Positions 49,101-59,780 of a stretch of 64,000 nucleotides of DNA are shown here, piece by piece (within the stretch, counting starts at the first letter, position 1; every line of letters begins with the position of its first letter). A model generated the notes under the pieces. It had not been told where the DNA came from. It ran no database searches and saw only the letters and a program-made list of their open reading frames with translations. Made by a program: the position numbers and the translations under genes. The stretch covers positions 8,026,915 through 8,090,914 of the forward strand of contig NC_084771.1 in the NCBI RefSeq assembly GCF_028858725.1, written 5' to 3'. Source of the DNA: Colius striatus. Taxonomy: Eukaryota > Chordata > Aves > Coliiformes > Coliidae.

Positions 49101-49854
49101 CAGACCAGAGGCCACATGCCTTCCCAGGAAAACTTACAACCCCCACAGCTTGGGCTGCTTGTGCAGCTGTGGCAGTGAGGACTGCTGAGCCCACCTTTTC
49201 CCCACCAACCCAGCATACAGAGGGGGTATTTCTAAATGCATTGCCATTTCCCACACTGTGTCTGGGTATTCAGCTTCATTTAGAAGGGACAGATGCCATA
49301 TGAATGCGTAGAAAGTGTTGAGCTAATGACAGGAAAGGGAAATCAGATGGGTATTTGTACAGTAATTCCCAATTACTGATTCAACTGGAACATTTCTTGG
49401 ATGGCATTCCCTTTACACTTTCTTTCCCAGAATGAAGGACAAATACCTCATTTACTCTTCCACACAGAATAACTGGAAATACTTCTCTTGCTGTAACACC
49501 AGAGAATGGATTCTTCATTCTTGAACTGAACCACAAAAGCAAACAGATTAAACCCTTCCACAAGGAAAGTACACTTATTTTTGCAGTACTAGTCCCGAGT
49601 CATCCCAGTTCCCTGCAGTGACTCCTGCATTACTGTAAGAAAATGCTGTCACCTGGGTTTAGGCACGTTTTGTACTTGGTGCAGTCTGAGCATCTCACAT
49701 ACTGAGTGCCTCTGAAACCAGCAGTGCCACAACAACGCTGAAGCGTGCAGGATGCCAGCACACGTGTCTACAAATGCAGGTCCACGGTCATTTCTTTGGA
49801 CTCTAGCTTGCTAATTTTACATTTAATCGCCTTTTTTTCCCCTATGTGTTCTAG
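43141..49854. other. Non-coding interval upstream of the GPCR-like exon
   Basis: No exon is confidently recognised. A noncoding leader exon for the plus-strand gene at 49880 may lie in this stretch, but I could not place it. The part from 47,062 to 48,362 has no open frame above about 60 codons in any frame and is AT-rich. A minus-strand frame at 45130-45567 has a cysteine-containing segment discussed under findings. Confidence 0.5.
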
Positions 49855-49879
49855 ATATTCATCCCTAACTGGCATTTCC
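49855..49879 (+). other. Splice acceptor and short 5' untranslated segment of the GPCR-like exon
   Basis: A strong acceptor precedes the reading frame: a pyrimidine tract (CTTTTTTTCCCC), then TATGTGTTCTAG with the AG at 49853-49854, and a possible branch-point CTAAT near 49811. The exon begins at 49855, and the first ATG in the coding frame is at 49880. The short untranslated segment between acceptor and start codon matches the exon layout of CYSLTR1 and related receptors. Confidence 0.6.
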
Positions 49880-50551
49880 ATGGAGAGAGACCACATGAAA
49901 GACCTCAGAAGATACCTGGTCCTTAAATATATCCAATACCTCGTCCTCTCTTCTTCAACTGCTGTGAGCACTCTTCTGGGCCTGCTGGGCAGTCTGTACG
50001 CAACGGTCATCCTGCAGTCTGCAAACGTTTCATCCAAGTCCACCGCGGTTCTCATTTCCAGCCTCGCAAAGGCTGACATCCTGGTTGCCATTAGTGTGGT
50101 TTCTGAGGTGCTCCTCTGGACCTTTGGTGTGAGCAGCTCATCTACAGCCTTGGCGTCAGCTCTGCTGCAGAACCTGCTCACGGCCAACACGCACGGCAGC
50201 TGCTTGCTGCTCAGCTGCGTTGCCTTCGAGGCTTACCTGATCACCTTCTTCCCGGCGCAGTCTCGCCACTTTCGGACAGTGAGAAATGCCAGGCTGACAT
50301 GCAGGCTCCTGTGGACTCTGGTGACTGCAGAGTGTGCCCTGTTCCTGCTGGATGATCTCCTCGGGGCCAGTGGTGCTCCTGCTCCCACCCAGGGCCTTTG
50401 CGCGGTGCTGCTGGGCGTCTCCAGCGCGGCTGCTGCCCTTCTCAGGGCCCTCGCTTATTTCCTGGGGATTCTTTTAAGGATTGTCAATGTGTACATCTAC
50501 TACAAGATATTTTTTAGCATATCAAACAGATCCACACTAAAAACAAAGTAG
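49880..50551 (+). CDS. Unidentified GPCR-like membrane protein with only TM1-TM5
   Basis: A 223-codon frame ending in TAG, with third positions rich in G and C, unlike the flanking sequence. I read five hydrophobic segments: about 19-46 (with GLLGS where class A receptors have GN), 54-81 (LAKAD, with D66 at the conserved TM2 aspartate place), 93-121, 138-160 (W145 at the TM4 tryptophan place), and 172-208. The end of segment 3 reads FEAYL (116-120) in place of DRY. There is no cysteine at the usual top-of-TM3 position. One sequon, N49-V-S, lies in what would be the first intracellular loop if the orientation is standard, so it may not be used. The protein stops in the presumed third intracellular loop, and no TM6 or TM7 is found downstream in any frame. 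It could be a truncated receptor that remains under selection, a decayed receptor, or a gene with a further exon. I do not recognise the ortholog. Start chosen as the first ATG after the splice acceptor. Confidence 0.6.
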   Translation: MERDHMKDLRRYLVLKYIQYLVLSSSTAVSTLLGLLGSLYATVILQSANVSSKSTAVLISSLAKADILVAISVVSEVLLWTFGVSSSSTALASALLQNLLTANTHGSCLLLSCVAFEAYLITFFPAQSRHFRTVRNARLTCRLLWTLVTAECALFLLDDLLGASGAPAPTQGLCAVLLGVSSAAAALLRALAYFLGILLRIVNVYIYYKIFFSISNRSTLKTK

Positions 50552-51382
50552 CACAGATTGCCAGGGGCAGCAGAGCTGTGACACCAGGCTGAAGAGCAAC
50601 ACGGTTTGAAAACTGCTCAAAACCAGGACTGAGGCTCGTGCTTTGGCACACCACGGAGTTTAAATCTTCCTGTCTCCTGACCTCCTCCAGCCTTGGCTAT
50701 TGTGAGGAGCTTGGGGCTGAGGAGCCCCTTGGCACTGGATCACATCATGTTGGGCCGTGGGTACTCGTGTTGACGGCCGTGGAGCAGCCCAGGCTTGCTC
50801 TGCCTGTCTGCAATCTGGAGTCTCTTCACTGTACAAGCGAAACAAGTGACATTTCAGGAATGGTTCTAAAAATGAAAGGACCTCAAAGAGTTTTTATAGG
50901 AAAAGGCTGCTTAGAGGCTTACTCAGGGATCCATTGAGCCAAGAGCTGTATAGTTGTACACTAAAGACACAATCGACTTTCTAAAATGTCTCTAACCCAG
51001 GTGACCCACCAGACTCAGCAGGTAGGACCAAGAGAGCACCAGGCTGGCCCAGCCTAGCTGGCCTGGCCCCAGGAGGGAAAGGAGCTATTCTTGCTCCAAC
51101 AAAGCAGTAAATAGCTTCTTTCACATCCTCCTTCAGAAACTGTGTCTGTTCCCATTGCTTTCACTGCTGTGTCTCCATCTTGATGGCTTTGCAAGAAAAA
51201 CCCTGGGGAAGGTGAAGAAGAACTTGGTGTGGTCTTGTCTGTGTTGAAGTCGGGGGCCTGATTTGTCTCTGATTTCAGTGACTGCTGATTTAGGTCTGCA
51301 AAGGAGCTTAAAACTTCCCCCATCTGACATGGTTTGAGGAACAAGTTGCACCATCCTCTCATCAAAGCTAAGACAAGCTTTA

Positions 51383-51388
51383 AATAAA
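51383..51388 (+). terminator. Candidate polyadenylation signal AATAAA
   Basis: AATAAA followed directly by a G/T-rich stretch (GTTGTTGGAG), about 830 bases past the stop of the GPCR-like frame. It would give a 3' untranslated region of reasonable length. The hexamer alone is weak evidence. Confidence 0.35.
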
Positions 51389-54300
51389 GTTGTTGGAGTC
51401 GCTTAGCTGAGATCTACAGATGATTACCTTACCACAGCCAAAGCTGCTGAGATTTTCATTAGTGAACATTTAGACACCATTTGACTCCTTAAGGTGGCAG
51501 ACAGGGACACAGAGAAAGTCCAAATGGGAGGAAGGCACTGCTGTGTGCTTCTGTCTCCTGTCCTACATCTAAGCAGTGAAAGCAAACTCTCATTTTTGCT
51601 GTTGCACGCCCACCAGCAGTTTGTCCCCATCACCCCCACTTCTGATCCCCTTCTCAAATGTAAAGAAAACAAACCTTACACAGGATGATAAAACTGATAA
51701 GTAGAAAACACTTCCTTTACCCTGTCAGCAGAAAAGGCACCAGGGAGCTCGAAGATATGGGGTTTAGTGGCAGTTTCAGCACGTAGCTCACGTGCACTGC
51801 AGATGGGAAACTTTCCTCCTGGCACTCAGGGCTGAAGAGCTGCTTTGTGCACACCCTGCAGCCATGGGTTGAAATAAGTCCCCAAGAGGCTCAGTGGCCT
51901 TTAGCTTTCCCCTGTGCTGGTATGACTTTTGCAGACAGAAGAGCGTGCCGCTGTACATGACCTGTCGCCAGGCCGAAGGGAAGGAGATGGTCTGCAAGGA
52001 AATCTGTGCTCCAGGCCCATGGTAGGGGCAGCAGCCAGAGCTACCCAGAGACTTGCACAGCTGGAATCCCCAAAGCACTTTGTGGTCAATGACAGACCCT
52101 CTGATCCCTCTGTTTACATCCTCATAGGAATCATTTGAATGAGAATCATTAAAAGCAAAGGGATTTCTCTGCAGCTCTATTAACAGACACGGGCTATTTT
52201 TTCCTTTCACTTGAAGTACAATTCCCAGAGTGACGTGGGCTGGTGCCTGAACTAGCACATCCAGTCATTCACATAAGCTGTGGCTGGAAGGTCAACTCTT
52301 CTCTCTCAGAGGGTCACAAACACATCTGACTCGGTCAAGAGCTTGGAGTTATTTTCTGCAGCAAAATACTACAGCACTTCTTCCCCTGGTTTGATGGGCG
52401 CTGCAGACAGCCCTACTCCTTTGGGTGCCTGAGGAAGCCCAGTCCATCCTCTCCCTGACCACAGAGGCTTTTTTGGGGTGCAGGAAGAGGAAATCATCCC
52501 TCTGCAGTTGAAGAAGAAGGGCCTGATGGGCAGGAGGGAAGTGACTGATAGGCAGGACCCAACCCAGCATGGGTTGGGCAGCAGCAGGCAAGTGGCTGCA
52601 CGTCCAAACAACCCTCCCCTACACCTCTCACAGTGCCTGTAGGAGCAAAAAGACACCTCTACTAAAGAGCCATGGCCCAGATCATTCCCTGATCTCCCTC
52701 TCAAAGCCACCTCTAAATGCTTTACCAGCAGCTGCTGCAGTGCACCTGTGGGTACCAGACCTTCAGTTTGCGTTCCCTGGGGATGGTCCTTTTTGAAACT
52801 TGTAGAAGCAACAGAAACAGACCTAAAAATCCCAGAGCTTTAAAGGAGAGTAAGACCTCCCGTGCAGATCAGGCTCTGCCAAGTGATGTGAGGCTCAGGG
52901 GTCTGCAGTGAAAGGCAGAAAATCCATAGTAGGTTTTCTAGAAAGTATGAAGGAGGTGGCAAGGGGTGCAGTGAGTGGTGGGCTGGGGAGCAAACACCAC
53001 GAGGCAAGCACAAGCTGGTGGTGATGGAGAAAGCAGGGCGAGCAGGCCAAGTGCACATCTGCAGCCTGTCTGTTGTTTAGGTGTTGGTAACTCTAGACAA
53101 ATGTCTCCAAGGCTGGAAACACCCCCTTTTCTACAAAACCAATCAGGCTGCTCTTTATCCAGAGAATACCCTAAAAGCAGGGCAGGAGTGAAACAAAATC
53201 CCAACCAATCTGTGCTGTGCTGAGAGCTTTGCACTGCTGAGCAACCCATGAGACCAGCTCAAGGGCTGTCTTTGGTGCAAGGTCTCTGTTTCAACACCTG
53301 CCAAGCAGCATCATGGAGAACCACACTAGCCCCAGCAAGCAGGGCTGTGGAATCCTTGCTGGAGCTTTCTTTGGCTTCTGTTGGAACACACTGAAGCTTT
53401 ATGGCCCAGTCAGATTTCGTCATGATCCTGACAAGACAGTGTTCATGAAACCATGAGCAGATAAGCAATTCTAGCAAGCATCTCCCAAGGGAGTGGTGCA
53501 GCACAGCCTTTTATCTCTGGTGCAGCACAAGCTTATGATTTTTCCCTTCTTACCTTGTGGGAGTTGCTCAGAGTGGGTGACTTCTGTCTGTACAGCCCAA
53601 CAGGTCACTGCAGTGCTCTAGGATGTGTGTGAACTCTGCCTCTTGGAAGGGCATCAGTTTACATTTCAGTGCTTTTAAAGTGTGTGTCAGTCAGGAATCA
53701 CATGGCTGCAGTAGTATGATATGAGCAGAATGTCAAAATGAAAGAGATTTTGGAATAGACACGTGATAGGGCACAAAGAAGGAAAGTTCCAGGTGGGAAT
53801 AACCAGGACAGTTAGAACATACAGCTGAGGCCAAACAGCATCTTGGTCTCCATTATTAAGGCAAGAACCAAACCTTTCTCATGTCTTTGCTGGGAAGCCT
53901 CTTTCAAACAAAGTTTGATAATAACCCAGCCAGCCATTTCTGAGAAGGAAACAGTCATAAAAACACAACTAGGTCATCTGTCAGAGATCTGTGTTCTTCA
54001 GCACTGATAATCCAAAGAACGGACTTCAAATTAGACCTCACACAGCCCACACGAGCAGATTGAAGAGATGGGGCTGCTCCTTGCAGCGAGTGAGGTTGCC
54101 AGAAAACACTACATTGTCTTGGAAAACGTTGCTATTTTGACATTGATGCCTTGAAATTCTGGAGGATGGGGAGCAGTTGCATTGCTTCTGACATATGTTG
54201 GCTCTGCTTTCTCCAAATGACAGTTAAAATAGCTTTGTGGCTCTTTACAATGAAAGTGAAGATATTTGGCCACTGTGGCTCTGGGCTCAGACATGTGAGC

Positions 54301-57299
54301 AGCGTGGAGTGGCTGCTTGAGAGGCAGCCAGACCCTTTTGCAGGGCCCTCAGCAGCCCCAGCCACACAAAAGGCACCTGACACACCACGCCATTACGGCT
54401 TCTGGCTCTGCACACTTGTTCCTTTTTGCTGTATCATTTCTGAACTCTTTTCTGACAGGGGAATCTCCCTTCTCGTTTGCATATCTTGCCCTCTGCTGGG
54501 AAAGCAATGGTTTAGGCCAGCCAGAAAGAAAACCCTCCTGGTTTGCCCTGGCAGATGCTGTGGCACAGCACAACACTGGGAGGAGGCAACAAGTCACAAC
54601 CAGCTCAGTACCCGGTCCCACGATGGCACCTTTCACCTTCCACACGATGCCCATTTGTTCAAACCCATTTTTGGGAGCTCTGCTTTGCATACTGCAGCTA
54701 TGGCAGAGAAATGTCACTGGGGCTGGTTACCCACTCCCTTGCCCCCAGGGTTATTTGAGTTAGGGCACTTCCATTGCTATGCAGTCCATGCTGAGGAATA
54801 AACCCGTCCCACCGAGGCCGTGGTAAATGATCACTGGTACTCCTGGAAACTGCTGCTTGCCACGCACAGACACACAGTTTGGTCTAAGACCACTCCCTTT
54901 TTAAACCTCCAGCCCAAATGTTGCTGTGTTGCCCACTGCTTGCCTTTGCATTCTGGCTTTTGGTTATTTGTGAGCGTGTTACTTCCAGTTCTCTGGGAAA
55001 CGAAAGCAGAAGCTGAACAGCAGCACATGCGTGTTGGGTGCACACAGTGACCAGTTCTGGCCCTGACCAGAAGGTGCTGTCAGAGACTGCAGAGCCTGTT
55101 GCTGCCTCAGACCTGCTGAATGCCTGGACAGAACAGGGCTCCCAGGGACAGCTCTAAAATGCTCTAGAGGTGCTGATCCCCTCACCCTGACTAGCCCGTG
55201 TTCATGTTGGTGGGGTACCATGTTTGCTTGACCAGAATGAACAAAGCCAATCCATGCAGAGGGGGGGGTTGCAAAAAGGAGAGTGTCCATGCTCAGAGCA
55301 TGTTTTAAGAAGCCCTCGAGCATCCAGCCCAGAACCACATTAATGATGATGTACAAACTTCAGCCAACTCTCTCCTCAAGAATCCTCTTCACTAGCAAAC
55401 ACAGATGATTTCATCTAGACAAAAGACAAATCCTCTCCTCCTTCATGTGGTTATTTTTAGCTACACTCTGACAATGAACAACTAGCCAGAACTTATTGGA
55501 AAGCCTGAACAATTGAATGTGCCAAAAAGCAGCTCTTCAGGGCCCCCTTACCCCAGCACACCCTCAGCAGGAAGCTCGCAGCCCTGTCACACGCTGAGCA
55601 GCACGACTACAGCTCAAAGGGTCTCCAGGCAAACCCCAAAGCCCCAAAACAGAGGAACTGATAGGAGAACTTCCTTAACATCTCCTGGTAACTTCTCTAG
55701 TTTTACTTTTGTTGGCAGCCCAGATTTAGTCCTGGGCTGGCAGCCAAACCTCAAGAAACCCAGCAAGAAAGAGGCCCTGCCTTCACCTGTCTCTGTTACT
55801 GGCAGTTGTGCCATGATGTGTGAACGATGCTGAGGTCAGAGTCCTTACTGACATGTCTTCAAGGCTTGCTCTGGGAGGCAGGGGCAAGTTTACTGCCAGG
55901 TCCAGGCACAGCTTTGCCCATAACCCTTTCACTTCCTTGCAGCTCGTCCTACCCAAGCCCAGGAGACTGTGAGTTGCACCGAGGGTCCCGTCTGCTAGAG
56001 GAAAAAGCAGTTTGGCCAGTCCAAGAGCCAGTGGCTCAGGGTGACCCAGGCTCCTACCCCTCTCCACATGGCAATGAAAATGTATTTTCATCCCAGACAG
56101 AGAGCAGGGCAGCCTTAGAACACAGTTTGCCCTGTCCACCTACTTAGCTGAGAGGAATGAGGTGTAATTAAGACAACTGAGAGCTTTGGGCTGATTCTCA
56201 GAGACGGGGACACTGTGTACCCACTCCTGTCACATGCCACGTGCTGGTAGAATGCACATTAAAACATTAAACAGCACATATGAAATGACATAATGTTTGA
56301 GTCCATGGCAAAAGTCCCCACTGCAGTTTATCAGGAAGGAAAGACAGACAAGAACTGCCCAGAGCTGTTGAGGACCAACCTGCTGTGGATGAGAGCATCC
56401 AAGCTGAGGCTGAAGTTGGATGTGGGAAGGTGCTGGTGCCACTCAGCAGGAATGTGCCTGTGAGATACGGCTACTCTAACTCCACCAGTTCTCTGAGGAG
56501 GATTTTAAAAGGCATGTGCTTCATGATATAAATCCTGCCAGTTACCTATTCTAACAAGTGACAGGGCTATGAAGAGGTTGGCTCTTGCCCTGATCCTTTC
56601 TTCCACAGGCTGTCTCTGGGAGCACTGCTCAGTCAGGCAGTCAGTGTGCACACAGAGCTGCTTCATGTGCTGCTTTGTGGTTTATTTTTACCTTTTATGG
56701 CAATAAAGACAATTATCCAGCATGAGTCCCTGTGCCAAGAGCCCATCCAAGCTGTGTATGATGCTTCTGCATCTCCACATGCCTCTGTGCCACCAGGAGC
56801 CAGTGACACTCAGCCCCTTGCCTGGACGGTGCCCAGCTGCAGCAGCAGCTCTTTAACAGCTTAAAATAGAATCCCAGAATCACAGCTCACAGCCTGGCTC
56901 GTTCCTGGACCATTCCCACCCCTGGCTAACACCGTGCAGGCCGTGGGTGTGGAGGAGCCTCTGCAGCTGACACTGGGGCTGATTCAAGGGATTTTGGTGT
57001 TTTCCAACAATTTAACTCATGGCCCCAACCCACAGCCTGGGATTTGGCAAAGCAGAGCCCATCTCTGTTTGCTGCAGCCACACAGGGATGATTTACAACA
57101 CTTCAAGCTGAGGATGTGACAGATGGCACATTTCAATTCCCTTTTATTCCCACTCTAATCTCCATGTTTTCCAGAAATTAGCCTGGTCAGGCACCCAAAC
57201 CCAAAGCATCTGTTTCTCCTTTCAGTGTCAGCAGAATAAATACAGTGTATTTGCTATGTTTTTGTGTCCTAAACACAGAATTTTGGGCTTTTCTTTGCG
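51389..57299. other. Non-coding interval
   Basis: No exon, RNA gene or clear CR1 copy recognised. Frames up to about 216 codons occur (for example 54151-54801) but show no domain or coding-like composition. A G run lies near 55261-55268. Confidence 0.5.
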
Positions 57300-57770
57300 C
57301 GTGCCGTGGAGCTTTGCTGCGGAGCTGGATGGGTTGAGGCGCGTGGCTCTGATCCGTCGCCAGGCACACAGGAGCCTGTTTACAGAGCCCAGGAACCCTT
57401 GGGGAGTGAGGGACCCTGCCTGTCATTTCCAGGAACCGTGATTTACCCCGGCCCTTTGCTGAAGCTGCTCCTGTAACAGCAGCTGCTGAAGGGGCGAAGG
57501 TGGCTGTGGCACCCCACAGCCTCCGGCCATCCATTGCCTTTCCATCCTGCTCCCACTCCGCTGTAGCCGGGTTTCCTCTGCCGAGATGCTCAGCAGCTAT
57601 AATCACCGTTGTTACCACGGTGGGGAGCCAGCAGCCTTCTGGAAGGGTTCTTTGGCTGCCTGCCTGCGCAGCCTCCCCAGAGCGGGCTAAATCCTGCCCG
57701 GCCCTTAGAACCGATTGGCGGGGGCTCCAGCTGACACGGGCTCTCACCCTGGGGCTGAGTAACTGAGCAC
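57300..57770. promoter_or_regulatory. CpG-enriched patch with inverted CCAAT box
   Basis: Local rise in GC and CG dinucleotides (for example 'tttgcgcgtgccgtgg', 'gaggcgcgtggctctgatccgtcgcc', 'gcctgcgcagcctccccagagcgggc'). Around 57,711-57,724 is CCGATTGGCGGGGG, a good NF-Y (inverted CCAAT) context joined to a GC box. This could be a weak promoter or enhancer. No exon with start codon and donor could be tied to it. Confidence 0.35.
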
Positions 57771-59663
57771 CTCAGTGGTTTAGAACAAATGCACAGCCAG
57801 AGAAAGGAGCAAACCCCTCTATTTTAAGTGCTTTAGTACATTCCTACTTTCTTTTTAACCAATGGAGTAGGAATATTCCCTCCCAGCACCTGGCACAGGG
57901 TGGGCAGTGCTAAGGAGCCTGCTCTGCCCCACGAGGGTCTGTAGGGAGGGATGCTGTGGCTGGGAGGACACAGAAAGCAGCTGTTTGCCTTGAAAGCACA
58001 GCAGCATGGTGCAGGAACAAAAGCCCACAGGTGAAGAGGTTCCACTATGGGCAGATGCTTTACCAGAGTTTACATTGTCAGATCTGAGAATACACATAAA
58101 CACACAAGATTTTCATTGCCTGTGAAAAGAGACAGGTGGATCCAGGTGGATGCTGGTCTTGGTGCTGCTTTGCTGCAGGGTTGGTTTTGGAGCCCAATCC
58201 CACCTGGCCCCAAATCTGCTCCTTTTTTCTTTCCTTGACACCCCCTGCACCTTTTAGACACCAGACAGAGCCATGACCTAGCAGCTTTTTTTCCAATCTC
58301 TCTGTATGATGGGTGGTTTGCCCAGGTAGCTCAGAGGAAGGATGAAGGGATACAAACCCTGTTTGCTCTCCAGGCTAGAGGGGTCAGTGATGGTTCAGAC
58401 TGCCACACCTGGGCATTGAGTGCTTTCTGCCTAGTGAAAGTCACTTGTTGGGGCTCAGCAGCTACCCTCACTGTTGATCATCTATGTGAGAAAATGCAGA
58501 TTTGCCTGTTCTGTGGCTGATTCAAGATCTAAGAAAAGGTCAGCCATAGAAATACAGAGATACTGTAGCAAGGAGGGATGTTATTCAAAGGGCAAGCTTT
58601 CTCCAAGGAGATAAATAGCAAAGAATGGGGGGAAATATCAAAAGGAGAGGGATTTTCTGAGAAGAAAAAGGTTTTTTCTCCCTGGAGGCTGTAGAGAGCA
58701 TCAGAGGGAGGTGGCATCAGTGTCTCTAGCCCCTGTGGGACTGCTGACCTTCAATCCAGGCAGAACTCTGCTCCTTGCTGTGGGCAAAAGTTGTATTTGC
58801 TTTTAAGAAATGCCTCAGAGCTGCAGCCCCATTTATCCAAAAGCAACAACCCCACATTTACTGGGGAGGATGAGAGAAGTTGTTAGCAGGCTGAAACTGG
58901 TGTGGAGTAGCTGCTTAAACACAGCCCCCCTGGCATATGCAAACCTCCTCATCACAGCTGGGCAAAGCAGAGCTGCCCAGAGCCACTGGCACAGGGCAGT
59001 GGTGATGCTCAGCAATGTGTTCATGCCAACCTGTGATAAAAGCCAAAGAACTGGCTGTTTCTGACACTGTGCCTAGATGCTTAACCAGAAGAAGCTGCTC
59101 ACCCAGGAAGCCCAATGCTCTGGAGCTGGATCCTGGGAAGTCTGAACCTCAATTTGCCCCAAACAAAGAAGGGAGGTTGGAGGCTGGGAAAAGCTGCTTA
59201 AAAGCCATCAGGTAGAAAGGTGGGAAAAGATCTCAGCTGGAAACTACAGGAAGGGCTCTGTCTGCTTCCAGATTCCTGAGAAACTTCAGGCTCATCTCGC
59301 TCTTTCCCTCATCTTCCTTTATGTGGAAGGCAGCTGGCACTACTCCTTTGATTATTTGTGTGTAAAATATGCAAGAGCCTATTTTAAAATGATTTTTGAG
59401 TTCAATCAGCTGCACATTTCATTGACAAGAGGAGAGACAGATAGAGCAGCTGGAAGAAGCAAGGCGTTTTGAATACCTACACGGATAAAGAGCAGAGATG
59501 AAAAGCAGATGTTGGAGGCAGCTGTGTAAAACAAATATTGAGGAGGCTAGGAAAGAGATCACAAAGAAATAACATCCCTAGCAATGAGCTTCTCAAGCCC
59601 CATCTCTGCATTACTGTTGGCAGCAGCCAGGTTTTCAGCCAGTCAGGTTTGCAGTTCCCAGCT
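57771..59663. other. Non-coding interval
   Basis: Short frames only. No repeat or exon recognised. Confidence 0.5.
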
Positions 59664-59780
59664 TTCATCTCTTGGTGGCCCTGCACTGGCCTCTCTCCAG
59701 CAGTTCCCTGTCCCTCTTGAGCTGGGAGCCCAGAACTGGACACAGGACTCCAGATGAGGCCTCAGCAGGGCAGAGCAAAG
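59664..59780 (-). mobile_element. CR1 LINE internal fragment
   Basis: Reverse-complement of the CR1 reverse transcriptase C-terminal region: 'catctcttggtggccctgcactgg', 'cctgtccctcttgagctggg', 'agcccagaactggacacaggactccagatgaggcctcagcagggcagag'. Both the 3' tail and the upstream part are missing, so it is an internal remnant left by deletion or truncation on both sides. Confidence 0.88.

Noticed and set aside
54151..54801. Overlapping frames of 216 and 148 codons (plus) and 122 codons (minus)
   Set aside because: Overlap in several frames without domain or composition signal.
56868..56935. 'aatagaatcccagaatcac' resembling a CR1 tail in reverse
   Set aside because: The following sequence does not continue as CR1, and the match is too short to support a call.
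57187..57747. A 186-codon minus-strand frame across the CpG-enriched patch
   Set aside because: No domain, basic low-complexity composition, and explained by locally higher GC.
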